Assembly (NCBI RefSeq): GCF_902459465.1
Contig: NC_047065.1
Location: 11,456,170 to 11,520,169, forward strand
Length of the DNA: 64,000 nucleotides
Direction of reading: 5' to 3'
DNA from: Asterias rubens
Lineage: Eukaryota; Echinodermata; Asteroidea; Forcipulatida; Asteriidae
Both the position numbers and the translations under genes were made by a program. The stretch's first letter is position 1; each line of letters opens with the position of its first letter. This document shows positions 1 through 11,900 of the stretch, piece by piece. Below the pieces are notes generated by a model. That model was not told where the DNA came from. It did no database searches and saw nothing but the letters and a program-made list of their open reading frames with translations.

Positions 1-283
1 CCATATCCTCACAAAGGAAATAAATGCTTTACATGGTGTCACCGCAAACCTTACTATTTTAGTATTTCCCACCATAAACATGCAATATAGCCTTTGAAAG
101 TGTTATCTTAAAGTCGCATATCTACTTTAGTTTCTGCCTTTGATGAAGAAAAAAGCCCACAAGGAAACTATATTGTATAATGGTTCTTCCTCTTTGCGAG
201 ACCACGAAGGAAGAAACCTCCATGGCGAGACCAACATACAGACCCATTGTATCCGCTAGGCCTAGGCTACAGTCTGGACAATA
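1..283. other. Unassigned AT-rich sequence
   Basis: No coding exon, RNA gene or clear repeat end is visible here. If the minus-strand exon at 2854-3038 belongs to a larger gene, this stretch would lie in its intron or downstream exons, but no downstream exon was identified. Confidence 0.4.
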
Positions 284-496
284 AAGCCCCTTTCACACGA
301 GAGCAATTTAGCAACGGTCCCTTGCTTAATTGTAGCATGGTTGTACATTATTTTGTAAAAAAAAAGTACGTCGTGTGAGTGAACGGGAAAAAAATGTTTA
401 AGTTCAAGGTTCTTTGAACGTAAAATCTTGTCAAACATTGCTACATTTTACAACGAGGGACCCCTGCTAAATTGCTGTCGTGTGAACAGCGCTTCC
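284..496. mobile_element. Foldback (MITE-like) element, CCTTTCACACGA ends
   Basis: The two ends are inverted copies. The left end reads CCTTTCACACGAGAGCAATT and continues TTAGCAACGGTCCC. The reverse complement of the right end reads TTCACACGACAGCAATTTAG and then CAGGGGTCCC. The arms are about 35 bp and the whole is about 210 bp with no coding capacity. This is the form of a non-autonomous DNA transposon. The mobilising family is unknown. Confidence 0.65.
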
Positions 497-1380
497 ACAT
501 TCCCTTCAGGAATTAGGACATCGAAGGTGAAATTCAGTTAAAACAGTTTTAAAAGGTCCTATTGTGGACACGGAACTGTTGCTTTATTGCACTCTAAATG
601 GGAGGGGTTTAAAAGTTAATACAGAGGACTATACAGTATGGAACACTCCATTTGTAGGTTTAAAAATTATATCTTTAAGGTTTGAATTGTAAATGCTTGT
701 TATTTGTTAGGGATTGGTCCCTCAAGACAATCCTTTGGGTTAACTTCTAAATCACTCTCATTATGGATGGATACGTTTTTGAATACCCATAGGGGGGTCT
801 ATGCTTTTTCGATGTCTTTCCTTTTATTTGTATTGCATTGTTTGCTTTCAATAACATACTCTTGTTCAAGTTTGTTGCCCGTTTTAGCGATTGTTGCAAT
901 GTTTGCCCCCTTTTTTTTTTTTTTTTTTTGCTTTTGGGTACAGGAACTATGTTACGTTTCCATCAATCTTAATAAAAAATGTGCTATTTCACCCGGTGTG
1001 CAATTTTTGTTTTGGATGCAGTATAGAATTGCCTTCCTTAAAATCTTTCCTGCTTGCCTTTTTTTTTTAAGGATTAACTTATTTCAAATCGATTTAGGAA
1101 AAACAATCCTCGTTGAAAAGCACTTATAAGGGACTGTGGCAATTTTGATGTACAGAAAAGTGCTGCGTAGCAGCTGTAAGCACAAACCTACAGCTAAATA
1201 CACAGAAATTACTACCAGAAAAAAAAGTTACAAGCTTAAATGCCATGTCACAACATAGTGTGACTGATTTTCTGGTTATTGGTGCTTTTAGAAATTAATT
1301 ATGGTCGAGGAAGTATTTTCTGACCGAGCAGCCAAAATATGGACCCGTTGTAAATAACACAATTTATGTAATTATTGGAT
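497..1380. other. Unassigned AT-rich sequence with a poly-T run
   Basis: There is a T homopolymer near 908-929. An open frame on the plus strand crosses it, but its composition is dominated by the T run (a phenylalanine stretch) and it has no recognisable domain, so it is not called as a gene. Confidence 0.4.
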
Positions 1381-1387
1381 TGTTACT

Positions 1388-1790
1388 TCAGTTTTCCTGA
1401 AATCGCGAAAACCCCTTTCCGCTTCCTGACAATGCACCCTTTCAAATTGAAATCCTGTTCAAAACGAAAAGTATTTTTGGCATTGACAAAAGTTCATTGC
1501 AGTTATTGCGCTGTATTTGTATTCTAACATCCTTTTCCTCATTGAATCGCGACAGGCGACGTTCTTCACACATTCAAAAACAACTAAATATTATTCACCA
1601 TCAAAATCGATTTCCTGAAATCGTGAGTGCCTCCTCCCCCTTTCCACTTCCCGACAACGCACCCTTTCAAATCGAAATCCTGTTCGGGCATAAGAAAAAT
1701 TACCAGTGGCATTGACAAAAGTTCATTGCAGTCGGCTGGATTTTTACCCAACATCATTTCCTCGTAAAATTGCAACAGAGAAAAAACTTC
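1388..1790. repeat. Degenerate tandem duplication, about 220-bp unit
   Basis: Two diverged copies lie in tandem. The blocks TTTCCTGAAATCG, GCACCCTTTCAAAT, GAAATCCTGTTC and GGCATTGACAAAAGTTCATT occur in the same order in about 1388-1600 and again in about 1612-1790. No coding potential is conserved between the copies. Confidence 0.7.
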
Positions 1791-2769
1791 GTAAACGAGT
1801 TTGTAGTTTTCAAAAACCAACTTAAAGTGACACCATAAACATCGCTGTTTGAAGACAAATAAAAACGGTCTTGTTAAAAAAAGTGTACATGTATCAGTTT
1901 CCTTTGACGTTACTATGTGTACTAACTTCAGATTCAAAAACACAAAAACTCAAGACAATAATAATACGTTGATCCGATCCCACATGAAAACAACTCAATT
2001 AATTAATTAACAATTTTAAAGTTGAATTGTCTAAACCTATGGAGTAGGACGCAAAAATCAACTTAATATTTCGATTTTGCTGTCATCAGTTAATTGATTT
2101 TTTTTCTTCTTCAAACGTCTCTGTTGGACACCATGCAGCATGCATCGTGTCCACTCTGCTTCCCGTTTCTGATCGAGAAGCAATGACGTCAACCAAAAGG
2201 CACATTGTGTTCGCCCACAAGTCTGCCAATTAAATGTTCCTCCATTATGTCAAACCATTGTCAACCATACCGGACACGGGTGTGGCTATTTAGAGTATCA
2301 TCCAACTTGACATGATTTTTCTTTACATTACAAAATGCAGCATGAAATTATTGGTCGGGGCCAACATATTTAGGACTTTATTTGACGCGGTATTTGAAAA
2401 TACAAGGTACGATTTATGGCAGATTCGACAAAAACATTAAGATTTAATTTCGAAATAGGCCTATCTATATTTCAAGATTGAAGAAAGTTCAATGTTGTCA
2501 ATAAAAGTATTGCATGAAAGTAAGTACAATCCGCATATGAGTTATGGTAAAGTTAACCAAAAATGAATTGCCCCAGGACCCGACAACTTTGCATGCACGT
2601 TTCCAACAATTTTGGCACATGTCAGTGGCATTATGCGATTTTATTTTGTATTTTTTTCGTTTCTAAACATCGCCATCTGTCAATTTCGTTCAGAAAACAA
2701 ATTACTTAGCATAATAAGAAAAATAGTCTTTCAAACACAAACAAACAACAACAAAGCCCCCCCCCCCCC

Positions 2770-2803
<34 letters not shown>

Positions 2804-2853
2804 ATATTCTAAAGTCAACGATACAAAAAATTAAAATTAAAAACAAAACTTAC
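1791..2853. other. Unassigned sequence with a C/A homopolymer
   Basis: AT-rich sequence with no recognised exon. A run of C followed by a long run of A sits at about 2758-2799. If the exon at 2854-3038 is real, this is the start of its first intron. Confidence 0.4.
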
Positions 2854-3038
2854 AATCTGGGAATAAACCATGGTTTCTCATCTTGAAGAACGAAGAGTGA
2901 TTTCCTCCAATGTCCAGAACGATCAGCAAACTGACCGGTCAACCAGCCAGCAACAGCCCGCCCGGCAAAGAACAGAGCCGTGCTTAGATTAATGGTGGCC
3001 GAAATCCAAAGTAGATCTAACGCTATCCCACTGTCCAT
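2854..3038 (-). CDS. Probable first coding exon of an unidentified membrane protein gene
   Basis: The minus strand has an ATG at 3036-3038 in a strong context (ACACCATGG). It is followed by 61 codons and then a consensus donor (GTAAGT) just below 2854, leaving a codon split after two bases. The peptide begins MDSGIALDLLWISATINLST. It has a hydrophobic stretch at about residues 5-33, then a basic/aromatic segment containing GQFADRSGHWRK and ending KPWFIPR. The FADRSGHWRK part loosely recalls the loop-2 motif of major facilitator transporters, but the following residues do not look like a third membrane segment, so the family stays unknown. On the minus strand a CCAAT box (AGCCAAT) lies near 3286 and CRE-like half sites near 3507-3525, consistent with a promoter. 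No second exon was found in the window; it may lie beyond position 1. Confidence 0.45.
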
Positions 3039-3600
3039 GGTGTGTGACCGGTGTGTCTGACCACCCCGCAAGAAATTCACAGAGAGCCGTTATTAGAAGT
3101 CGCTGAAAATTCGTTTGTATGGAGTGTGCCTAATGAATGTCTATAGCGAACTCGTGCTTCGGTTTTATTTACCCCCGTCGCAACCTTTTCAGAACAGCCG
3201 GCCTTCCAGATGAAAAACAATGTTTTCCAAATAATATCACCAATCCCATAGCCTACCCCCGTCATGAACGAACCAACGATTATGATTGGCTGGGGATTCC
3301 AACGTCAAAGTTGTTTTTATAAAAAATAAAGAAAAAAAGATAATCACCGGGTATCATGAAAAACCCCGACAGTACATTCTTACACAATGATAAAGCTTCA
3401 TGATCAATTGATAAACACACCACGCGCACTGCACACACAACACACTGTGTTTGTCGCAAGCCGGTAACCGAACGGGAAATTCCCTTGCGCCGTCCAAATT
3501 AAGCGGATGACGGCTATGTCGTCATAAATAGTTGTATTTTTGGAAGAGGAAACCAAAGAAAAGGTCCCTGTGCATAAGCATACTTTACATTGGAATGAAG
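3039..3600 (-). promoter_or_regulatory. Putative promoter region of the 2854-3038 exon
   Basis: Read on the minus strand, this holds an inverted CCAAT box near 3286 and, near 3507-3525, the pair ATGACG...CGTCAT, which forms an imperfect CRE-like palindrome in a locally GC-richer stretch. The role is inferred only from position and motifs. Confidence 0.3.
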
Positions 3601-3631
3601 AGTCATTATGGGCAGCAGGGTTGAATGAACC

Positions 3632-3649
3632 GGGGGGGGGGGGGGGGTG
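3632..3649. repeat. Poly-G tract
   Basis: A run of about 17 G flanked by mixed sequence. Similar G or C runs occur near 7827, 22361, 24863 and 26057. Confidence 0.8.
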
Positions 3650-4020
3650 AAAGGGGACTTCCCAAATAACTCATGAGTGCGCGTGACTATTGGCTACTAG
3701 GAAGGTACAAACACAATGCAAGCCTAGAATAGCAATAGCTTTATTCAGTTGGATCATCCATTCAATTTACCTCATATACGTCATGGGTTTGGAATATAGA
3801 ACCACCCATATTATCAGAACCAAAAAAAAAACAGAAAATGTTCTGTATAGGTTGTCCGCTGATAAAAAGAATCCTTCGAGACAACTCATGTATGGTTAGG
3901 TTTGTAACATGCAGAACTTAGTCTGTTATTGGACAAGATGCAAAAGACAATTAAATTGGCTCTCGGGGAAAAAAGGTGTTGTGAATTGTTTAGCCAAGTA
4001 TTGTTTGCACATTGTGGCAT

Positions 4021-4167
4021 GCGTTCGTTAAGCTTCCCTGGGTCGACCCCGGTGTGTGGCGGTTTTTTTTTCCCAGGACGAACGTGGGTAATTATCTGCA
4101 CACGTTCGTCCTGGAAAAAGAAAACGCCACACACCGGGGTCGACCCGGGGAAGCTAATCGAACGCAC
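4021..4167. repeat. Near-perfect 66-bp inverted repeat (snapback)
   Basis: The left arm (4021-4086) begins GCGTTCGTTAAGCTTCCC and ends CAGGACGAACGTG. The right arm (4101-4167) is its reverse complement with few mismatches, separated by about 14 bp. Both arms contain GGGTCGACCC and a CACACACCGGGG block. The arms are far more similar than chance and indicate a young foldback element or a palindromic duplication. Confidence 0.85.
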
Positions 4168-4254
4168 CCACAATCAGACTGGTTACATGAGTCATTGTTA
4201 CAAATATAACAAAAAAGCTTCTTGCCAACTTGATTGGGCTTCTTGCTTAGTGCA

Positions 4255-4619
4255 TCCTTCAACTGGACACTACTGAAATTACTCAACATAAGTGTAGCAT
4301 CGAGTAATGTAGAGCTGTTGGTAGTATAAAACATTGTGAGAAACGGCTCCCTCTGAAGTTACTTGTCGCTCAAATATTAAAAGACTTCAAGCCCGGACGC
4401 CTTTTTTGACATCTGAAAGCACACATTAATTAGTGCAAAAAGTGTGTGTGTTTTCTTTCATGATTCCCTTGCAACTTCAATGACCAATTGAGTCAAAATT
4501 TGTACATACTTGTTTGTTATTTAATGTTGGGATACACCACGGAGGTAGAATTAGACCTCCATGGATACACCAAGGGAGAGCACTGGTCTTTACAAAAAGT
4601 TTACCAGAAGTGCCTTTAA
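4255..4619. mobile_element. F1 copy 1 (variant centre)
   Basis: It carries F1 landmarks: CTGGACACTACTGAAATTAC at the left, GTGAGAAACGGCTCCCTCTG, a central hairpin based on AAAAGACTTC, CTTTCATGATTCCCTTGCAA, and AGTGCCTTTA at the right. The centre differs from most copies, which carry a GAGACCTCA stem. Confidence 0.8.
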
Positions 4620-4997
4620 AAGGAACACGTTGCCTTGGATCGGTCGAGTTGGTCAATAAAAAGCATTTGTAACCGTTTTAAAAAAAATGCATATGGTTAG
4701 AAAGATGTAGTAAAAGTAGAATACAATGGTCTACACAAATGTGCCTCGAAATTGCTGGTTTTCCTTATACGTCGACTAACACAGTCGGCCATTTATGGGA
4801 GTCAAATTTTTGACTCCCATAAATGGCCGACCGTGTTTCTTCGCGACGTAAAAGGAAAACCGTGCAATTCCGAGGCATGTTTTTGTGGATCATTATATTC
4901 TACTTTTAAATTATCTACCTAACCATTTGCATTTTATAACAAACGGTTACAAATGCTTTTCGAAGACCAACTCGACCGATCCATGGCAAGTTCCTTT
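4618..4997. mobile_element. 380-bp foldback element, AAGGAAC ends
   Basis: Long inverted arms run from AGGAACACGTTGCCTTGGAT at the left to the complementary right end at about 4997. Both carry GGATCGGTCGAGTTGGTC, then TTGTAACCGTTT. The centre is a near-perfect palindrome: ATTTATGGGAGTCAAATTTT pairs with TTGACTCCCATAAAT. A partial relative of one end lies near 50783. Confidence 0.85.
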
Positions 4998-6754
4998 ACG
5001 CTTTGGTTCTCATTAATCGGTCCAAACACGAAAGTAAATTACGTTGCGTCGAGCATCATTAAGACAACGGGTGCAAGACGCATCGCAAGATCAGAACAGA
5101 GATGGCAAAATTGTTACAAAGACAATATAAAACCATTTCGGTGTTTATTTTTAAGTAGGCCTAAACTACAATTTCCAAGAAATACAGATAAAAACTGAAA
5201 GTAATAATTGGATTTGGAAGGCCATGGATACGGTCGTAAAATTTATGTAAACTTTCATATTATGTCGGTAAATAGGGAAAACGATGGGAACATTTCTTTT
5301 AGTTGTTTTAGCAGATGTGCATGGACGAGTAAAACACGGTAAATTTTGTGGTCCATATAACATTGTAAATTTCCAATAAAAAACCAGAGTTTACAATTGA
5401 AATAATTTCTTCACGGGCCCCATTGCACCATGGATGGAGGAAGAATAGATTTTCTTCCTCCATGATTACTGCACTGGGAGAAAATAACGGGGGAAAAACC
5501 CTTGTTTCCGCACGTTTCGCCGTGTCATGACATGTGTTTAAAATAAATCCGTAAATCTCGATATCGAGAATTGATAACTGTTTTAATGTTTTCTCAAAAA
5601 GTAAAGCATTTCATGGAATAATATTTCAAGACAAGTCTTTCACCATTACCTTCTGTAAACCCTGTAAAATCTTTGAACTTTAACTTTTTTGTTCTGTTCC
5701 GAAAGACGGTGTACAAAGGCTTTAAACGAGCAAAACAACCAAACGGACTCCAAAAATCCGAACAAGAACAAGAGGGGCACACTACAGAAGATGGAGAGAT
5801 GAACAAGTCCATAAAAAAGGGGGCACTCTTTGGCAGCAGACAGCGCAGGATAGAGTGAAATGGATAATTGGTGGAGAGGCTGTCCTACTGCAGTGTGGAG
5901 TGGAATAGGCTAGAAAGAAAGAAGATCCTGAAAGAGAAATTTACATTCGTCTCGAATGCACATTAATATTTTCATGTTTTCATTGAGAAAATTAATTATT
6001 CATATTTTCGCAAAGTATTACTATTATTATCACCTTGAACTGTTTCACATACTAACGAAAGTTCCGCATTATTTAGATAATAATTTGTTTCTGTCATCTT
6101 TTCAGGTCTTCCTCTAAATACGGAATTATACCGATGTTTTTCTTGCACTTACGCAGGAATTTGGGGGAAACACCTCGACATATAAATTTGTCTTTCATTC
6201 TTGACCAAATAGATTAAATAAATATTATAAGTGTACACCACAATCGATCAAGGAAACACAAACAATAGAGTGGTGTTTCTGAACAAGCCGGACACAAGTT
6301 GTTTAAGTAATCATTTGTTTTTCTTTAATTGCTTTATTGGGAGATATTAAGGGCCCCACTATCTTTGGGAATATTGAACAAATATTTGTTAAGGGTTTGG
6401 GAACGCTTTGCACCAATCAAAACGTAAAATTATTTACATCAAACTCACACGGTTTGAATAAATCATTTTCGTTTTCAGTGAGACGAATATTAGTTTAGCA
6501 TGTACAAAAGGATTTACAGTACACGACTCCCCTAAAAACATTACTCTGCGAGTTTCATATTTTTTTCCTAAAAGACTTCACTACTCATGAAGCTGAAACT
6601 TCTACAGGTAAATTATATTACATACAATTACACTCACAGTGGGGATATATGTCATGGCCAACAACCTGCAAAATGTACCAAAAAGCGTTCAAAAGTAAAT
6701 AAACTGATGAGTTTAACTTGTTGTTGTTAGACATATTCAGTCATTGCAATTAAA
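4998..6754. other. Unassigned AT-rich sequence with a short hairpin
   Basis: No exon was recognised. A hairpin lies at about 5432-5462, where ATGGAGGAAGAA pairs with TTCTTCCTCCAT. The rest shows no family I can name. Confidence 0.4.
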
Positions 6755-7525
6755 GTCCTCTGATAATAGATTTTTTTTTTCTTCAAATATTAGAGTATAT
6801 GTTTCTGAACAATAAACTATTTTTTTTTTAGTAATTGTTTTAAACGATTTATATGTTTAACAATTGTGTGGGGGTGACTCCGCCTACCCCTTTTGTGACG
6901 TCAATCGAAGAAGATTTTGCCTCGATCGAATATCGACAGACTATGTGCAAGTACATTCAAGTCCTAGTCGTGAGTTTTTACGTTTCGAAAAAGGTTTTTC
7001 TTGCATTTTTCCGGCAATGTCGACCAGGTGTATTGCTGCTGCATGCAGCAAGACAACTAATGATGGAGTCAGTTTGCAAAGTGGTCCGGCCCGACGTCTT
7101 TTCCAGCGCTGTGCAGCAAACACACACATTTTTACATGAAGAGAAAGGTTCTTTTCTTAAACACGACGCCATCCCAACAATTTTTCCAGCAAGTGGGGAA
7201 GTCGAAGAAGGTACCTGAAGACGTAACGAACCTAAAGGAGCATTTGCCTAACGTGACAAAAATCAGATATTGTTTCAACTTTGAGGGCATGTTTTTAACT
7301 TGCGCCAAGCGTCACTATATTGTGTAAGCACTGCATGCGATTCATCACGCCTCGATTGACGTCACGAACAGTGCCCTCTCAGGTCGGGCTTATTTTCAAA
7401 TTTGTAAATAACATGGGAACTAATTTTGTTAAACCTTAGTTAATTGTTTATTCATATTCCACTCATCAAAACACATATTTTGGTGACAAAAGCTTTATTT
7501 CGACAAAACACCACTTCCAGGTGAC
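6755..7525 (+). pseudogene. THAP-domain gene relic, copy 1
   Basis: An ATG at 7017 opens MSTRCIAAACSKTTNDGVSL, which fits the start of a THAP zinc finger (C-x4-C, then NxDGVSLxxFP). The frame is then lost. Another plus-strand frame, from about 7080 to 7195, reads VVRPDVFSSAVQQTHTF and then FLKHDAIPTIFP, which matches the domain's C-terminal AVPTIF signature. The distance between signatures is too short for the usual 80-90 residues, and the second Cys/His part is damaged. It is therefore a relic with an internal deletion and frameshift, not a working DNA-binding protein. THAP domains occur in cellular regulators and in P-element-type transposases, and either source is possible. A diverged copy with the same flanks is at 21345-21900. 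Confidence 0.7.
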
Positions 7526-8276
7526 TACATGTATAAGTCTTTTGCAAAAGAGCCAACTGGGGAAAGTGTGTGTTATACTTCTCATAAGGAAGTTTGAAAA
7601 GCCCAGTTTGAAGCATGTTTTGTCATAAATGCATCTTTCTAATATATTAATGGTAGCAATCACAATCAGTTTAAAGGTCATATAAAGTCCCATTCACACA
7701 CTCAACATTAACTGAACACATTTTGTACAATTATTTATCTGAAAAAAGCAGAACTATAAACAAGTAGGTTGCACAGTTTGTAGAAGCATTGGGTTGCATT
7801 TAGGGGGATAAAGGGTTGTATAACCCCCCCCCCCCCAATATGTTTTTGTCTTGATTCTTAGTCACTATTTGGTGCCTCCGATGGAAAACAAAGCCGGAAG
7901 AAAAATGGCACCAAGGCAAACACCTAGGTCTTAAATGTTCTCTGACAAAATAAAATTATTGTCATTAAAAACACAATTTTTTTACAAGAAAAGAAAATAA
8001 CTTCAAGGTAATGATATGTTGGGTTCATTTTCTTTACAATAAAATATTTCTTGCTGGGCACACTAGTAGTCTCCATTGGTAGTAAGCAAACTGGCCAACT
8101 GGCTTCCTTTGCTGGTTAAATTGAAATCTTACAGAACAGCATGAAGACAAAAAAATGGAGAATGGAGATCATCTGCAAAAAATTTAAGGTCGTGAAAGAA
8201 ATCACAGGCCTGGTAATGTTTTTACAACTTAAACAATTTGTACATGGTGGATTTTCAAATTGATAACACAATTTTG
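7526..8276. other. Unassigned sequence; shared block at 7615-7720
   Basis: A C run lies near 7827-7838. The block at about 7615-7720 (GCATCTTTCTAATATATTAA and onward) resembles 32810-32910, so it is part of a dispersed repeat. No gene is visible. Confidence 0.45.
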
Positions 8277-8590
8277 TGGCGTGTTATGGCTGAGCGGTTA
8301 AGAGCACCGGATTCAAGCTCTGCTATTTGATCAGCAGAGTGTGGGTTCGAATCCCGGTCGTGAAACTTGCTACATAAAATTGGGGAGGTAGTGCTTTCTG
8401 CTCTACCGGCCAGGCTTCGGACTGATGATACCCAAGCCTACATCCGTATGGACTGTGAAAGGAGTAACCCTATTTCAGCCCCAGGAGTAGGTGGCAACGG
8501 CCTCTGGACAAAAATACTTGTAGCCCACACCTTGAAGTGGCCTTCAGGCCTTGTGTGTCTGGTGACTTGCATACAAAAAAATAATAAAAA
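8277..8590 (+). mobile_element. tRNA-Leu-like SINE, near full length
   Basis: The head resembles tRNA-Leu(CAA). Box A is TGGCTGAGCGGTTAAG, the anticodon arm is CCGGATTCAAGCTCTG with a CAA anticodon in the loop, there is a long variable arm, and box B is GGGTTCGAATCCC. It is followed by about 220 bp of unrelated body and an A-rich tail (ATAATAAAAAAAA). A tRNA head joined to a body and tail is diagnostic of a SINE; the acceptor stem is not paired well enough for a working tRNA. Pieces of the same head occur at 11440-11478 and 12085-12130. Confidence 0.8.
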
Positions 8591-8919
8591 AAACAAGATA
8601 AATATTAAAAATCTTACCGAACAGCATTAAGGCAAATGGAGATCATCAAGAAAACTCCTAAGAAAGATCGTGAAGAAACCATGGGCCTAAGATGCTGGTA
8701 ATCTTTTACAAATTAAAACCACTTGTATATATGGTGGATACTTCAAAATAAATCACATGATCTTTTTACTTCCACCTAAAAAAATGTCTTCTGTTACTCA
8801 TTTTTTACTCTGGTTACCATGGTAACTCCCGAGTCAGGTAAGTTATTTCACTCTTCTTTGGTTACAACAGAGTACTTGTGAGTGTAGATTTTAGTTCATT
8901 TGCTGGACTTTTGTTTTTA
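8591..8919 (-). other. Probable 3' UTR / downstream region of BOLA3
   Basis: This lies immediately after the BOLA3 stop on the minus strand. No separate gene is seen. I could not fix a polyadenylation site. Confidence 0.4.
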
Positions 8920-11900
8920 TCAGCTCTCAGTTGAGGCTGTTTTGGAAGGGACGGCTGTTGCGATTCTAAGGCCATGCATCTGCTTTACTTCTTCAGCTAA
9001 TGCCTGCACACACAAAAAAAACAAATAAATGAAACAAATTATCAATATTTTCATAAATTTCTGCTCACGGGTTTGGGTACCTTTTAAAATATTACTTGCT
9101 GAGGTGCTGTAGTTTCCGAGAAATTAGTCAAACAAAAGGCCAAGTGGTTTTTTGTTGACATTTCACAAAATCATTGTAACGAGAAAATAAAAAATGGATC
9201 GATGGTTATAAATGCAAAAAATAGTTAATAGCCTGACGTTTCGACCCTATAGCAGAAACGTCAGGCCGTTAACTGTTTTTTGCAAATCATTGTAACAACG
9301 GATTTCTGAGTACAGCAGCGTACTGGTGTTTACGAGACTCCCCTGACAACATGGCTATGTGATTTTCACTCTTTGTTCTCAAAAACTTGACGTGACGACT
9401 ACAGTACATAAACAACCCTAGTACATAAATTTGCCTTCCATGATTAATTGAGCTTATATGTGACACATGAAGTCATTTATACAGACAAAGAGCCCAAGTG
9501 TGACAGGTGTAGAAAAAAAGGGCTGTCAAATAGTGCTTCATCATACTCCGTCTGGCGTGCCAAATTCCATGCTAGTATCATCAAAGGCACAATTCATCCA
9601 AATATTTCCCCAACCAAGTTTGTGTTATCATTATTTTCGTAATTTTCTGTTTTCATGAAACCAAAACGCACCTAAAAAACGAACATAATCAGTGTAGCTT
9701 GCAAGCATGAGGAAACCTGTACACAATTTTTTTCAAGTGAACCAAAAACATCGGAATTAACCCAACTCTTCCAACTCCTGTGCCCCCACTTAAACAGGGC
9801 TTGAATTCGGGTGAAAATCCACAAAACCATAGAGCTTGTGTAGCCAAAATCAGGCTTTATTGAGGGGGAAACGAGAGAGATAACAATAACGATCACGGCG
9901 CACAGAGAAAGCATTGTAATGGTTGAACTGCTCCACGCAGAATACGCACTATGCTCATTCAACCAATAGAATGCGTTCCATTTGCGTCGTTCTCGTTAGC
10001 GTTCTCGTTATCGCTGCAGTGGGACCGGGCCTTTATACTGGTCAAATTGCTCCGCACAGAATACGCCCACGCTTATTCAACCAAACGAGGGGTGTATTGA
10101 CAAGCTTTTCGTTCCTCGTTTTTATTTCATTTCATTTTATTTGCCAGCAAACATGAAAAAACATAAACATGTATTAAAAAATTGCACATCAAAGATTTAC
10201 AAGAAAAAGCAATAATACAATGGTTATAAAAAGAGAACAGCAAAAAAAATGCAAAAACACAAGCAAATTCCTGAGAAACCTGGCCTGGCCGCGGGCAGAT
10301 ATAAGGATTGTGTAGGAAACACCTCCAGTGGTTTTCGTTCCTCGTTCGTTATCGAGGCCTGTGTGACTGGGCCTTAAACCTACATCATGGTGTACGCTTT
10401 AAGACTTTTTACCCATTCTTTTAATATCTTACCGAGGGCAGAATAATGAGAAAACAACCTCAAAGTACAAAAAATAACATGCCTGCAAAATTATTTTTTT
10501 TACATTTGGGACCAGGATTTAAATAATTTATTTAAAAAACGCTACACACTTTATAAACTTGAACAAGCTCTAAAAACCAAGAGAAGATTTATCTCATTTA
10601 TGTAGGGAAGAGTCATTATCATGGAAACATATTTATCACATGACACTACAGTAAACATTTGAACAACAACACCAGACAGCCTGACTTGTTCACTATCTTG
10701 ATATTAAAGGCATGGATACACCTTTGGTAATTGTCAAAGACTAGTGTCCTCACTTGGGGTATCCCAAGTATTGGTGTATCCCAACTCCAAACCTGTGAAA
10801 ACTTGGGCTCAGTAGGTCACCTAAGTTGCAAGAGAATAATGAACGAAATAACACCATTGTTGCACAAACTTATGTGCTTTGAGATGCCTATAAAGGCTTC
10901 AAAAACTGTTATTAATTGAGTGAGAAATTACCTCAACTCAAAAACTACGTTACTACGGTAGTTTTAATCATGGGAAATTGTCTTCCTCCATGTTTTAATA
11001 TTGAGTGAGTTGTTACTTCTGTCTCAAAAACTACCTTATTTCAGCAGAGGGAGCCCTGTCTCGGAATGTTTTATAATAGTTATAAACATCTGTCCATTGC
11101 TCGAATACCAAGTAAGTTTTTGTGCCAACAATCATTTTGAGTAATTACCAATAGTGTTCAGAGCCTTTAATGGCCCAATCCTTCTATCAACATGCCTCTG
11201 GCTTGCAGTCCATTGTAATATCCAAGCCCCTGCTATCATAAGTTTATTCACTCATAAAGCCTGTATCAGCAGACTGGGAAATTGAGTCAACACCTGCTGT
11301 TGTTTAATGAAGCTGCAGGGAAAATTTGGTGGAGAGATGAGGGAAATTCCCCTCCATACACCTGTCCATGGTTCATTCAAGCGCACTGTTGCAATCCGAG
11401 TTCTCTACAGGTGTACTTGATGTACGTTACGATTAATTTATGGTCGTGTGGCTGAGCGCTCAAGTGCGCCAGACAAACTGGGCCCAACTTCGTTAAAGCC
11501 ACTATTAAAGGACACTATTGGTAATTGTCAAAGACTAGCCTTCACAGTTGGTGTATCTCAACATACATGCATAAAATAACAAACCTGTGAAAATTTGAGC
11601 TCAATCGGTCATCGAACGTGCGAGATAATAATGAAAGAAAAAACACCCTTGTCACACGAAGTTCTGTGCGTTTAATAGATGGTTGATTTCGAGACCTCAA
11701 GTTCTAAACTTGAGGTCTTGAAATCAAATTCGTGGAAAATTACTTCTTTCTCGAAAACTATGGCACTACAGAGGGAGCTGTTTCTCACAATGTTTTATAC
11801 CATTAACCTCTCCCCATTACTCGTATCCAAGAAAGGTTTTATGCTAATAATTATTTTGAGTAATTACCAATAGTGTCCACTGCCTTTAAGCCATGGTTAA

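Noticed and set aside
704..1129. 141-codon plus-strand frame
   Set aside because: Depends on a poly-T run and has no domain.
8278..8362. tRNA-Leu gene
   Set aside because: Boxes A and B are good, but the acceptor stem is poor and a SINE body and A-rich tail follow, with broken copies elsewhere.
9672..9962. 96-codon minus-strand frame with a hydrophobic stretch
   Set aside because: Overlaps a probable foldback element in a BOLA3 intron; no start or splice support.
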